From NCBI GenBank assembly GCA_048263775.1, contig JBLXDU010000004.1, positions 1 to 64,000 of the forward strand: a stretch of DNA of 64,000 nucleotides. Direction: 5' to 3'. Positions 6,889 through 15,360 of the stretch are shown one piece after another. The DNA is from UBA1479 sp048263775. Lineage in GTDB: Bacteria; Pseudomonadota; Alphaproteobacteria; Rhodospirillales; Casp-alpha2. A program made the translations under genes and the position numbers. The notes under the pieces are model-generated. The model saw only the letters and a list, made by a program, of their open reading frames with translations, did no database searches and had not been told where the DNA came from. Numbering within the stretch: position 1 is the stretch's first letter; each line of letters opens with the position of its first letter.

Positions 6889-9426
6889 ATGGGCATCGCC
6901 CTTGCCTGGCGCTTGGCTTGGCGCGACCTCAAGGGCGGGCCCGGCGGGGTGTTGCGCGGGCTCGGCATCTTCCTGGCCTGTCTGGTCCTGGGCGTGACGG
7001 CGATCGCCGCCGTGAATTCCCTGTCCCGATCCTTCGTCGCCGGGTTGGACCGCGACGGCACGAAACTGCTGGGCGGCGACGTCGACCTGCGCCTGACCCA
7101 CCGCGCCGCCGACGCGGCGCAGCTTGCCTATCTCGACGCCCATACCCGGGCGCGCGCCGACACGGTGGAAATGCGCACCATGGCCCGGCCGCTCGACCCC
7201 CAGGCCCGGCGTTCCCTCGCCGAACTGAAGGCGGTGGACGGCGCCTATCCGCTGGCCGGTAAACTTGTCACGGAGCCCGCCCTGCCGCTCAGCGACATTC
7301 TGGCAAACCGGAACGGCGCCTGGGGGGCTGCCGTGGACGGCAACCTGCTGACACGCCTGGGGGCCAAGGTCGGCGACCGGGTGCGCGTGGGCGAGGCGGA
7401 GTTTGAGATCCGCGCCGTCATCAAGAAGGAACCCGACCGCGTCGCCAGCGTGTTTTCCTTCGGCCCCCGCTTCATGGTGTCCCTGGACGCCCTCCCGGCC
7501 ACGGGACTGGTGCAGCCGGGCAGCCAGATCCGCTATCACCACCGGGTGATGCTGCCGCAGGGGGCCGACGTCCCCGCCTTCATCGAAGGTTTGAGCGAAC
7601 AATTCCCCGACGCCGGCTGGCGCATCCGCGCGGCTGACGAGGCCGCCCCCGGCGTACGCCGTTTCGTCGAACGCCTGACCCTGTTCATGGGCTTCGTCGG
7701 GCTGACGGTCCTTTTGGTCGGCGGCATCGGCATCACCAACGCCGTCGCCGGATACCTGGACCAGCGGGCGACGACCATCGCGACCCTGAAATGCCTGGGG
7801 GCGCCCGGGCGGCTGATCTTCACGATCTACCTGATCCAGGTGCTGATCCTGGCCGCGGGGGGCGTGGCGCTGGGCCTTGTCCTGGGCGCTGTCTTGCCCT
7901 GGTTGGGGGTGACTGCTTTCGGCGGGCTGCTGCCGGTGGCGCCCGAACCCGGCATCTACCCCGCCGCCCTGGCCACGGCGGCGGCCTTCGGCATGTTGTC
8001 GGCCGTGACCTTCGCCCTTTGGCCGCTGGCTCGCGCACGGGAAGTCCGGGCGGGTGATCTGTTCCGCGACCGCGTCGCCCCCGCCGGCCGCCGCCCCAGG
8101 GCTGTGTATCTTGTGCTGATGGCGCTGGGCGTGGCCGCCCTTGCGGCGCTGACCGTCGCCACGGCGGCGGACCGCGCGTTCGCCTATTGGTTCGTCGGCG
8201 GGGCCATTCTGTTCCTGGCCGTGCTGCGCGCCGCCGCCTGGGCCGTCGGACGTGCCGCCCGGGCATACAAGCGCCCGCCGGGGGCGCGGCTGCGTTTGGT
8301 CATCGCCAATCTGGGGCGGCCCGACAGCATGGTGCCCAGTGTCGTGACCTCCCTTGGCCTGGGCCTGGCCGTGCTGGTCGCCGTCGCCCTGATCGATGCC
8401 AACATGACCCGCCAGGTCAGCGAACGCCTGCCGGAAGAAGCCCCGGCCTTCTTCTTTTTGGATATTCAGCCGGACCAAGTCGCCGAATTCGACGCCGCCG
8501 TGATGGGCGTTAGGGGCGCCGCCCATCTGCAACGCGTCCCCTCCTTGCGCGGGCGCATCACCCATATCAACGGCACGCCTGTGGACGAAATCGAGATCGC
8601 CCCCGACAGCCAATGGGCGATCCGGGGCGACCGCGCCCTGACCTATGCCGCCGTGCGGCCGGAGGCCAGCGAGATCACCGCCGGTGAGTGGTGGCCCCAG
8701 GATTATGCCGGGCCGCCGCTGATTTCGCTCGACGCCAATCTGGCCAAGGGCTTCGGCATCGGTTTGGGCGATACCCTCAGCCTCAACATCCTGGGCCGGC
8801 CGGTGACCGCCACCGTCGCCAGCCTACGCCGCATCGACTGGCGGTCGCTACGCTTCGATTTCGCCATCATCTTTGCGCCCGGCACCCTGGAAGGGGCGCC
8901 CCACAGCCATATCGCCGCCGTCGAAGCCCCGCCATCCGCCGAGGACGCCATCGAGCGCACGGTCGCCGACCGCTTCCTGAATGTGTCCGCCATCCGTGTG
9001 CGCGAAGCCCTGGAAGCCGCCGCGCGCATCATGGAAGGCGTCAGTTGGGCCGTGCGCGGGGTTGCCGCCATCACCATCGCGGCGGGGGCCCTGGTCCTGG
9101 CTGGAACCATCGCCGCCGGCCATCGTCGCCGGGTCTATGACGCCGTGGTGTTCAAGGTGTTGGGCGCCGGGCGCGGCCGGGTACTGGGCGGCTATGTGCT
9201 GGAATACGGCGCCCTCGGCCTGCTGACAGCGATCATCGGGGCGGCCGTGGGCACGGCGGCGGCCTGGGGCATCGTCGTCCACCTGATGAAAAGCGACTGG
9301 GCCTTCGATCTGCCCGCTGCCGCCGTTACGGCGGCGTTCTGCCTGGCGGTGACCCTGGTCATGGGGCTGTTCGGGACCTGGCGGGCCATGGGCCAGAAGG
9401 CCATGCCCCACCTGCGCAACCAGTGA
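6889..9426 (+). CDS. ybbP: ABC transporter permease, YbbP/FtsX family
   Basis: Large FtsX-type permease of 845 aa. One transmembrane helix lies at the N-terminus (about residues 20-45), followed by a periplasmic domain. Helices cluster at about 265-385, a second set lies in the middle (about 410-460 and 490-520), then come another extracytoplasmic domain and a final FtsX helix group at the C-terminus. The duplicated layout is typical of YbbP. Its position four bases behind the ATPase and divergent from a TesA-like esterase matches the conserved tesA/ybbAP block, suggesting a role in envelope lipid or lipoprotein handling. Confidence 0.88.
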   Translation: MGIALAWRLAWRDLKGGPGGVLRGLGIFLACLVLGVTAIAAVNSLSRSFVAGLDRDGTKLLGGDVDLRLTHRAADAAQLAYLDAHTRARADTVEMRTMARPLDPQARRSLAELKAVDGAYPLAGKLVTEPALPLSDILANRNGAWGAAVDGNLLTRLGAKVGDRVRVGEAEFEIRAVIKKEPDRVASVFSFGPRFMVSLDALPATGLVQPGSQIRYHHRVMLPQGADVPAFIEGLSEQFPDAGWRIRAADEAAPGVRRFVERLTLFMGFVGLTVLLVGGIGITNAVAGYLDQRATTIATLKCLGAPGRLIFTIYLIQVLILAAGGVALGLVLGAVLPWLGVTAFGGLLPVAPEPGIYPAALATAAAFGMLSAVTFALWPLARAREVRAGDLFRDRVAPAGRRPRAVYLVLMALGVAALAALTVATAADRAFAYWFVGGAILFLAVLRAAAWAVGRAARAYKRPPGARLRLVIANLGRPDSMVPSVVTSLGLGLAVLVAVALIDANMTRQVSERLPEEAPAFFFLDIQPDQVAEFDAAVMGVRGAAHLQRVPSLRGRITHINGTPVDEIEIAPDSQWAIRGDRALTYAAVRPEASEITAGEWWPQDYAGPPLISLDANLAKGFGIGLGDTLSLNILGRPVTATVASLRRIDWRSLRFDFAIIFAPGTLEGAPHSHIAAVEAPPSAEDAIERTVADRFLNVSAIRVREALEAAARIMEGVSWAVRGVAAITIAAGALVLAGTIAAGHRRRVYDAVVFKVLGAGRGRVLGGYVLEYGALGLLTAIIGAAVGTAAAWGIVVHLMKSDWAFDLPAAAVTAAFCLAVTLVMGLFGTWRAMGQKAMPHLRNQ

Positions 9427-9482
9427 CGGAAACGTCGGCGCCGAAATCGTACGTAAAACCGGTGTGACGCCCCCGGTAACAG

Positions 9483-9512
9483 TTGAATTTCCGGGATTCG
9501 CTGCCATATTAG
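9483..9512 (+). promoter_or_regulatory. candidate promoter of the BI-1 gene
   Basis: TTGAAT (9483-9488), an 18-base spacer and TATTAG (9507-9512) resemble a sigma70 promoter about 90 bases before the gene. It is the only good match I see in the 175-base gap. Confidence 0.35.
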
Positions 9513-9602
9513 GAACAGGGAAATTCACAGGTTTCACCGGGCAGGGCCGCCAATGTCACAAGGACGGCCACCCGACTAGGGAAGTTTAAAAGGAGAACAT
9601 CA

Positions 9603-10337
9603 ATGGCTATGGGTCAGAACGATAGGTTCCGGCTGCAGACTGCGCGCATGGACCATGCGCAGGCCGCTGCCGCCGGCATCGACGTCGGCCTGCGCAGCTA
9701 CATGCTGCGCGTCTACAACTACATGTGCATCGGCTTGGCGCTCACGGGCGCGGTGGCCTTCGCCGCCTCGACTTCGGGCGAACTGATGAACGCGATTCAC
9801 GGCACGGCGCTGCGCTGGGTCGTCATGCTGGCGCCGCTTGGCTTCGTATTCTACCTGTCCGCGCGCATCCACAGCATGAAGGCCGCGACGGCACAGACCG
9901 TCTTCTGGGTCTACGCCGGCCTGATGGGCTTGTCGCTCAGCTACATCTTCCTGGCCTTCACCGGCGAAAGCATCGTCCGGGTGTTCTTCATCACCTCGGC
10001 CGCGTTCGCGGGACTGTCGCTCTACGGTTATACGACCAAGAAGGACCTGTCCGGTTTCGGCACCTTCCTGGTCATGGGCGTGATCGGCATCCTGATCGCC
10101 TCGGTCGTCAACATCTTCTTGGAATCGTCCGCGCTGCACTTCGCGATCTCGGCCCTTGGCGTGCTGATCTTCGCCGGTTTGACCGCTTACGATACGCAGC
10201 GGATCAAGGCGATCTACGCCGAAGGCGACCATTCGGAAACGCACGAAAAGAAGGCCATCATGGGCGCTTTGACGCTCTACCTGGACTTCATCAACATGTT
10301 CATCTTCATGTTGCAGTTCTTCGGCAACCGCGAATAG
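9603..10337 (+). CDS. Bax inhibitor-1/YccA family membrane protein
   Basis: Inner-membrane protein of 244 aa with about seven hydrophobic helices and the acidic/aromatic C-terminal pattern of the BI-1 (TMBIM) family, including GLTAYDTQRIK near residue 195, which carries a family Asp. Members are pH-sensitive calcium leak channels in the bacterial homologue YetJ, or interact with FtsH (YccA). AGGAG lies seven to eight bases before the ATG, fixing the start. A strong terminator follows, so the gene is probably monocistronic. Confidence 0.9.
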   Translation: MAMGQNDRFRLQTARMDHAQAAAAGIDVGLRSYMLRVYNYMCIGLALTGAVAFAASTSGELMNAIHGTALRWVVMLAPLGFVFYLSARIHSMKAATAQTVFWVYAGLMGLSLSYIFLAFTGESIVRVFFITSAAFAGLSLYGYTTKKDLSGFGTFLVMGVIGILIASVVNIFLESSALHFAISALGVLIFAGLTAYDTQRIKAIYAEGDHSETHEKKAIMGALTLYLDFINMFIFMLQFFGNRE

Positions 10338-10366
10338 CCGAACCGCATTCCCCCTTCGGGGAATCG

Positions 10367-10404
10367 AAAACCGCCCGGCGGCACCAAGCCCCGGGCGGTT
10401 TTTT
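10367..10404 (+). terminator. rho-independent terminator after the BI-1 gene
   Basis: A-rich run, then stem CCGCCCGG pairing with CCGGGCGG and a six-T tail. A smaller hairpin (10347-10363) lies just before it. The A-run on the left arm lets it also serve the convergent dehydrogenase gene. Confidence 0.85.
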
Positions 10405-10423
10405 CATGCGCCGTTGCGAACGG

Positions 10424-11401
10424 TCAGGCCAGCCGGTCGACCGGTTCCTCGCCCCGGAAGAAGGCATCCAGATTGTCGAGCGCGCGGAAGCCCATGGCGT
10501 TACGGGTCTCTACCGTGGCGCTACCGATATGCGGCAGGATGAACGCGTTCTTGGTGGTGAAGTAACGTTTGTCCACGTCGGGCTCGCCCGCGAACACGTC
10601 GAGCCCGGCGGCCGCGATGCGGCCGGATTCTAGTGCCGGAATAAGCGCGTCGTCGTCGATGATGTCACCCCTGGCCGTGTTCACGATGATCGCCCCTTCG
10701 GGCATCAGGGCAATGCCGTCTTCGTTGATCAGGTTGCGTGTTTCCGGGGTTGATTCGCAATGGATCGACAGGAACTGGGAGACCTTCAGCAGCGACTGCG
10801 GCGTGTCATGATAGACCGCGCCTTGTTCCAGGTCCGGCGCCAGGCGGGAGCGGTTGTGATAATGGATGGTCATGCCCATGGCCCGCGCCCGGGCCGCCGC
10901 CGCGCGGCCGATGCGGCCCATGCCCAAAATCCCCAGAACCTTGCCTTGGGCACCGGTGCCGAGGAATTGGGTCGGCCGCCAGCCGCCGATGTTCAGCCAA
11001 TTATCGCCGGAAATCATCTCGAAGGCTTCACGCGCCCGGCGCGAGGCCGCCAGCAGCAGCAGGATGGTGATGTCGGCCACGGCTTCGGTCAACACGTCCG
11101 GCGTGTTGGAGACGACCAGACCGCGCGCCTTGGCGGCGTCGAGGTCGATATGCTCATAGCCCACGGAAAAGGTCGCCAGCATGCGCACGTTCGCCGGCAG
11201 GCCCTGGATGACTTCGGCCGGGTATTTGGTGCGCGCGGAGGTTAGGATCGCGTCGACCTCGCCCGCCCGGGCGATCACGTCGGCGCCGGACCAGTTGGCG
11301 TCGTCCGAATTGACGATACAGTCATAGTCACGGGCGGCGCGGTCCATGACGTCTTGCGGGAAGATGCGGGCGACCAGAAGGCGCGGCTTGTTGTTGGGCA
11401 T
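10424..11401 (-). CDS. D-2-hydroxyacid dehydrogenase (glyoxylate/hydroxypyruvate reductase-like)
   Basis: NAD(P)-dependent D-isomer-specific 2-hydroxyacid dehydrogenase, 325 aa, normal length. The Rossmann motif is GMGRIGRAAAARARAMG; the substrate-binding NTARGDIIDDDAL and the catalytic His in LPHIGSAT are present. The closest functional class is glyoxylate reductase/D-glycerate dehydrogenase, but phosphoglycerate-type substrates cannot be excluded. It lies 43 bases downstream of the SDR gene on the same strand, so the two may be cotranscribed. Confidence 0.88.
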   Translation of the reverse strand: MPNNKPRLLVARIFPQDVMDRAARDYDCIVNSDDANWSGADVIARAGEVDAILTSARTKYPAEVIQGLPANVRMLATFSVGYEHIDLDAAKARGLVVSNTPDVLTEAVADITILLLLAASRRAREAFEMISGDNWLNIGGWRPTQFLGTGAQGKVLGILGMGRIGRAAAARARAMGMTIHYHNRSRLAPDLEQGAVYHDTPQSLLKVSQFLSIHCESTPETRNLINEDGIALMPEGAIIVNTARGDIIDDDALIPALESGRIAAAGLDVFAGEPDVDKRYFTTKNAFILPHIGSATVETRNAMGFRALDNLDAFFRGEEPVDRLA

Positions 11402-11444
11402 GGATGGAAACTCCCCCTGTTGTGATTATGGTGGCGGCGGATGC

Positions 11445-12185
11445 CTAAATGCAGCGCCCGCCGTCTACCTCCAGGCACACGCCGGTCAGGAATTCGGCCT
11501 CGTCCGAGGCCAGGAACAGGGCCGCATTGGCGACATCCCGGGGCGTCGACATGCGGCCGAGCGGAATGGTGGTATTGAACTGTTCGCGTAGGTCCGGGCT
11601 GTCCCCGCCCATGAAATCGGCGGTCAGCCCCGTCGCCCCCAGAACGGGATTGAGAGCGCAGACGCGGATCTTATCCGCCGCCAGTTCCCCCGCCATGGAC
11701 TTGGTCAAGGTGATGACCGCCCCCTTGGAGCCATTGTACCAAGTCAGGCCCGGACGCGGGCGTACGCCGGCGGTTGATGCCGTATTCAGGATCACGCCGC
11801 CGCCCTGTGCCCGCATCTGCGGCACGGCATGGACGGCCGCCAGATAGATGCTCTTCACGTTGACGGCGTAGATACGGTCGAAATCGGCCTCGCTGACGCT
11901 CAGCATGGGGCCTCGTTTCTGCGCGATGCCCGCGTTGTTGACCAGGATGTCGAGGCGTCCGTGCCAGCCGACGGTGGCGTCGACCATGGCCTTGACCTGG
12001 TCGCTGTTCGAAACATCGCATTGGAACGAGCGCGCCTGGATGTCCTTGGCCACCCGCTCGGCCGCCGTGCCGTCAATGTCGGCGACGACGACCCGTGCCC
12101 CTTCTTCGGCGAAACGGTGGGCGATGCCTTCGCCAAAGCCTGACCCGGCGCCGGTCACCAGCGCCACCTTATCTTTTAGTCGCAT
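11445..12185 (-). CDS. SDR-family oxidoreductase
   Basis: Classical short-chain dehydrogenase of 246 aa. It has the TGAGSGFGEGIA cofactor loop, an acidic residue after the second strand (VADIDG, favouring NAD), NNAG, and the catalytic Ser with YNGSK (Tyr-x3-Lys). Family resemblance is to glucose-1-dehydrogenase/3-oxoacyl-reductase-like SDRs, and the substrate is unknown. It precedes the hydroxyacid dehydrogenase by 43 bases, suggesting a shared hydroxy- or keto-acid pathway. Confidence 0.88.
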   Translation of the reverse strand: MRLKDKVALVTGAGSGFGEGIAHRFAEEGARVVVADIDGTAAERVAKDIQARSFQCDVSNSDQVKAMVDATVGWHGRLDILVNNAGIAQKRGPMLSVSEADFDRIYAVNVKSIYLAAVHAVPQMRAQGGGVILNTASTAGVRPRPGLTWYNGSKGAVITLTKSMAGELAADKIRVCALNPVLGATGLTADFMGGDSPDLREQFNTTIPLGRMSTPRDVANAALFLASDEAEFLTGVCLEVDGGRCI

Positions 12186-12389
12186 GATCTAGTCCTGAAT
12201 GTCATTGGTCCGCCGCTGCCGGACGGCAGGCGGCGCGTCTCGTCCTTGGCCGGCATGAGGCCATAACGGCCGGACCGCCTCAAGAAAAAATGGCCCACAG
12301 GACGTCGGATTCAGGCCGGGAGAATAGCGGTTTTCGTTCCGCAAGCGCACCGGTTATGCTTCCGGCCCTCTCGGCAACCGGATGTGCGG

Positions 12390-13049
12390 TCAGGCCGCGC
12401 CGCGTTTCAGGATGTCCATGGCGCTGTTGAGCTGGCTCATGCGCCGGTGGTCGCCGTGGGGACTGTCCGGATGATGAATGGTCGCCAGCATGCGGAACCG
12501 TGCGCGCAACGTCTCGCCGTCGGGGATGCGGCCCGGCGGGAAGCCGAGGACGTAAAGCGCATCCTCGCGCGAGCGCACACCGTCGTTCAAGGGATCAAAG
12601 GAAAGCACCGAAACGATGGTACGCAGACGGACGATCTCTTCGGGATCGACGACCTCCCGCCCGGTCGCTTCCGGCGGTTCTTGCGGGGCGTCCTCGGAAT
12701 GCAGCAGCACCCGGGTTTCCCCGTGATCCAGGGCCAGGGCGATGGCCAGGGCGCGACGCATGAATTCGACCTCGAAACCGGGCGCCATGCGTACCTGCAG
12801 GCGCGGCTTGCGCCGCCAAGGGCGACCCTTGGCCGTGCCGGATTTGAGAATGACCGTTTCGCGGTCGTCCTGATCCGGCTCTCCCGGATCGGGAAAATCC
12901 TGGATCACGCCTTCCGGAACGACCAGCAGCACGGAGCGCGCCAGATCGCCCACATTGACCCGCCGGCGGGTCGCCAAATCAGTCACCGCGTCACGGAACG
13001 CGGAGGCACATGGAATGGTATAGGAATGTTTTTTGATGTCCTGGGTCAT
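12390..13049 (-). CDS. J-domain (DnaJ-like) protein
   Basis: Protein of about 219 aa with a C-terminal J-domain: a helix ending in RARFRMLATI, the HPD tripeptide at residues 193-195 that stimulates DnaK ATPase, and a closing helix MSQLNSAMDILKR. The first 130 residues match no family I recognise and contain a DNA-binding-like start (FRDAVTDLATRRRVNVGDLARSVL). It lacks the Gly/Phe and zinc regions of DnaJ itself, so it is a type III co-chaperone with an unknown client. The start at 13049 is supported by GGGGCAAGG just upstream; the open frame extends further, into non-coding-looking sequence. Confidence 0.75.
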   Translation of the reverse strand: MTQDIKKHSYTIPCASAFRDAVTDLATRRRVNVGDLARSVLLVVPEGVIQDFPDPGEPDQDDRETVILKSGTAKGRPWRRKPRLQVRMAPGFEVEFMRRALAIALALDHGETRVLLHSEDAPQEPPEATGREVVDPEEIVRLRTIVSVLSFDPLNDGVRSREDALYVLGFPPGRIPDGETLRARFRMLATIHHPDSPHGDHRRMSQLNSAMDILKRGAA

Positions 13050-13730
13050 TGCCTTGCCCCATGCCTGTTCGCTACCGACGTCACCCCCCGGCCTGCCGTC
13101 CCCGGCCCGCGCCGGGGTCCCTGCGGGCATTGGGTGGCCGTCCGGTCGGGCCGGTCCATACCCGTGATGCAATGAATTTACCCACTCGTCGGCGCCATGC
13201 AACTGCTATCGTTGTTAAGCGGGGCCCACACAGCCGAAACACCGGCGCCAGAGGTCTTGAGCATCAACGGGCTTTCTTCCGAATCCAAGGTTATTGTTGA
13301 GGTAAATTGGTTAACGTTCTGATAATACAAAACTTCGTATCCATATGGACAGGCGGGCATTAACCCGGCCCGAAGGACCCCAGCCGGACCAGAGCGGCTC
13401 AAAACCGGTCCAGTGAGGTGCGAAATCGTTCCGCAACAGTGGCGGAATCGCACTTTCGCAACTACTCGCGCAGTAGACTGGCCCGATTCGCGGACCGCGT
13501 GGCGGTTCTATTAACCATTAAAATTCAATAAATTAGGCGGACTCGTTGAGATTTCATCGCGCCGAAGAGCCCCACCGCAGTTGGCGGATTGCCGCCCGCT
13601 TGCTAGACTGAAGGCCGACTTGCAGTCCAGGATGGTCCGAGGAGCGGACCGTTCCACGCATTCCGGACCGCGCACAGAACGGACCGCGGCCGCCAGAACG
13701 AACCGCCCCGCCGAGGCGCGGTTGCCGGGA
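13050..13730. other. 680-base intergenic region with inverted repeats
   Basis: Divergent spacer between the J-domain and flagellin-like genes. It holds an AT-rich patch (about 13270-13345) and two adjacent hairpins: 13418-13453 (GTGCGA...TCGCAC enclosing TTCCGC...GCGGAA) and 13462-13476 (CTACT...AGTAG). A further AT-rich stretch lies at 13510-13540. I see no credible protein gene; the short frames here have no ribosome-binding site or recognisable product. Confidence 0.5.
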
Positions 13731-14471
13731 ATGTCCATGGCCACGGACATCAATGCCGCCATCGCCACCCAACTGAACCTGTCGAGCGGGCTGGCAGTCA
13801 GCCGGGCGCGCAGTGCCCTCGCCGTCGAACGAACAGCAGCGGCGACGCCCTCTCGCGCCACCCCCGATTCCCTTGGCTTGTCCCTCGACCCGCGACAGGG
13901 CATCACCCTGCGTGCGAACGATGCCGCCACCGCCGTCAGCCGCGCCACGGCGGCAGGCAGACAGATCGTCACCCAGTTGCGCACCCTGGAAGAACAATTA
14001 TCCACCGCCATCAACGGCGGGCTGACATCCCCCCGCACGGCGCTTCGCCTGGACGAAACCCGGGTGTCTCGGCTGAACATCACCACCGCCGCCGGGCGCG
14101 CACTGGATGCCATCGACCGCCTCGTCGCGCGCGCCGAAACGGGCGGCGTCAACCTGATTTCCAGCCGCCAGGGCCGAGTTACCATCCAAACCACGGAATT
14201 CGGCGGCCGCGTCACCGTACGCGCCCAGCCGCTCGACAGCACGGGCCTGGACCTTTCCGGGATCAGCGCCCTGACCCAGGACGAGGCGGTGGAAGCCCGC
14301 GCCCGCGTGCGCGCCGCCCTTCGCACGGCAGAAAGCCGGCTGTCAGGCCTAGCCGCCTTGAGCGACACACTGGAATTCCGCAGCAGCACCGCCCAGTCGT
14401 TTATCCAGGCCGGTACCGAGGGATTGTTCGAGGGCGCGGTGCGCGGGCGGCTGGTCAATCTTCGCGCCTAA
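13731..14471 (+). CDS. flagellin-like coiled-coil protein
   Basis: Protein of 246 aa without a confident family assignment. From residue 60 it alternates helices with a short beta-rich piece. Three elements follow the order seen in alphaproteobacterial flagellins: a long helix ending GGVNLIS (about residues 110-145), a beta segment with the pattern TIQTTE...VTVRAQPLD, then GLDLSGISALTQDEAVEAR and a C-terminal helix ending RLSGLAALSDTLEFR. The conserved N-terminal D0 sequence is not obvious, so it may be a divergent or degenerate flagellin-type secreted protein. I start at the ATG at 13731 (another at 13737); the frame runs upstream to a TTG at 13581 in low-information sequence. No flagellar genes adjoin. 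Confidence 0.55.
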   Translation: MSMATDINAAIATQLNLSSGLAVSRARSALAVERTAAATPSRATPDSLGLSLDPRQGITLRANDAATAVSRATAAGRQIVTQLRTLEEQLSTAINGGLTSPRTALRLDETRVSRLNITTAAGRALDAIDRLVARAETGGVNLISSRQGRVTIQTTEFGGRVTVRAQPLDSTGLDLSGISALTQDEAVEARARVRAALRTAESRLSGLAALSDTLEFRSSTAQSFIQAGTEGLFEGAVRGRLVNLRA

Positions 14472-14612
14472 ACCCCGCCGTTCATCAGGCAAGCCTTTTT
14501 TTCGCGCTTCGGGCCGATTTTTAATTTGAAATGCAAGTGACCGCCGCGCTACGTAGTGCGGCTAAGTGCTCTCTCCCTGTCACCCCATAGAAGACCAAGA
14601 AACCGAAGAACA

Positions 14613-14819
14613 ATGAAGAAGCGTCGCATCGACCTAGGCGCCCGTTTCGTGAAGGTGGACGAACCCCGTATGGTCTGGGTCGTCGCCGCTAACGGCAGCG
14701 AACGCACGCCTGTTCCTCATTACGTTCTGGTCCGCGAAGATTCCCAAAACCGTCGCCGTACCTTGTCCGAGGCCGTGCTGCTGGACCGCAACTTCTACCG
14801 TCAGCTCCAAGAACACTGA
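14613..14819 (+). CDS. small basic conserved-looking protein, function unknown
   Basis: Hypothetical protein of 68 aa, rich in Arg and Lys (begins MKKRRIDLG). It has a compact beta-like pattern (FVKVDEPRMVWVVA, HYVLVRED) and a helical end (LLDRNFYRQLQEH). It looks like a real small gene because charged and hydrophobic residues alternate regularly and codon use is GC-rich at third positions. I start at the ATG at 14613; the frame extends upstream to 14556 without better signals. A near-perfect palindrome (14544-14561) lies about 50 bases upstream. The small-RNA candidate follows downstream. Confidence 0.6.
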   Translation: MKKRRIDLGARFVKVDEPRMVWVVAANGSERTPVPHYVLVREDSQNRRRTLSEAVLLDRNFYRQLQEH

Positions 14820-14924
14820 CGCGCCCGGCGCATCCGCGCTCAGGCATCCGCTCCCTCTCAAATTATTTTTTTCGAATGTGACTTTGGTCACTGAATCAGA
14901 CCGATCTGCCCGCTAGGGTATGGT

Positions 14925-15022
14925 CATTGTCGAGGTATCCCTCTCCCCTCCCTCCCCGGATGCCTCGGCAGCCTCCCTGTTAAACCTCGCCGGCCCGCCG
15001 CTCGCGGGCCGGTTTTCTTTTT
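14925..15022 (+). ncRNA. candidate small RNA with anti-Shine-Dalgarno loop
   Basis: Two stem-loops in tandem. The first has a stem of about 14 pairs (14927-14940 with 14958-14971, three wobbles) and the 17-base loop CTCTCCCCTCCCTCCCC (14941-14957), complementary to Shine-Dalgarno sequences. A linker carrying another CCTCCC follows, then a strong rho-independent terminator. This is the layout of the alphaproteobacterial CCUCC-loop sRNAs (CcsR and 'cuckoo' type). No confident promoter is seen, so the 5' end is approximate; processing from the mRNA of the small gene upstream is possible. Confidence 0.6.
14990..15022 (+). terminator. rho-independent terminator of the sRNA candidate
   Basis: Perfect nine-pair stem CCGGCCCGC/GCGGGCCGG with a five-base loop, followed by TTTTCTTTTT. 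It lies 170 bases after the small protein gene and directly behind the pyrimidine-loop hairpin. Confidence 0.85.
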
Positions 15023-15097
15023 ACCGGCGGAGACGACCGCGCACGCTGCCGCAATACCCGGCGGCGGGCTGATACATGCCGCACTTTAATCATGAAA

Positions 15098-15152
15098 AAG
15101 GGAAATGGTCCCGCCTGAGTGACTCGAACATCCTCCCCTCGCATTACGAATG
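15098..15152 (-). repeat. partial tRNA-Thr copy, putative attL
   Basis: These 55 bases match 22685-22739 at 50 positions, with a constant offset of 7,587 (mismatches at 15110, 15117, 15131, 15134 and 15135). Read on the minus strand, the copy begins in the anticodon stem and runs through the T arm (GTTCGAGTC intact), acceptor strand and CCA into the flank. The 5' half of the tRNA is absent. This is the expected far-end duplication left by integration into a tRNA 3' end. Confidence 0.8.
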
Positions 15153-15360
15153 GGGGTGGCTCAGCCTAAACATATTTATCATCAATGACTTGTTTGGGCG
15201 CCGTCGCGACATTATGCCCATTTTGCGTCAAATAAGACCGGTTAAGGCCCTAAAGACGCCGCACAATTTGGGCACAAGCCCCTGACCTATGCGAGCGACC
15301 TCAGCCGCCACCCTATCGCAAGTAACGGAGTCGTGGCCGGGCGATGGCCAGACCGCCGTC

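Noticed and set aside
6781..8613. 610-codon frame antisense to the ABC genes
   Set aside because: Rich in Gln, Gly, His and Arg, as typical shadows of GC-rich genes are; the sense strand encodes a clear ATPase and FtsX permease.
13178..13453. 91-codon minus-strand frame in the long spacer
   Set aside because: No ribosome-binding site, irregular composition and overlap with the inverted repeat; no family resemblance.
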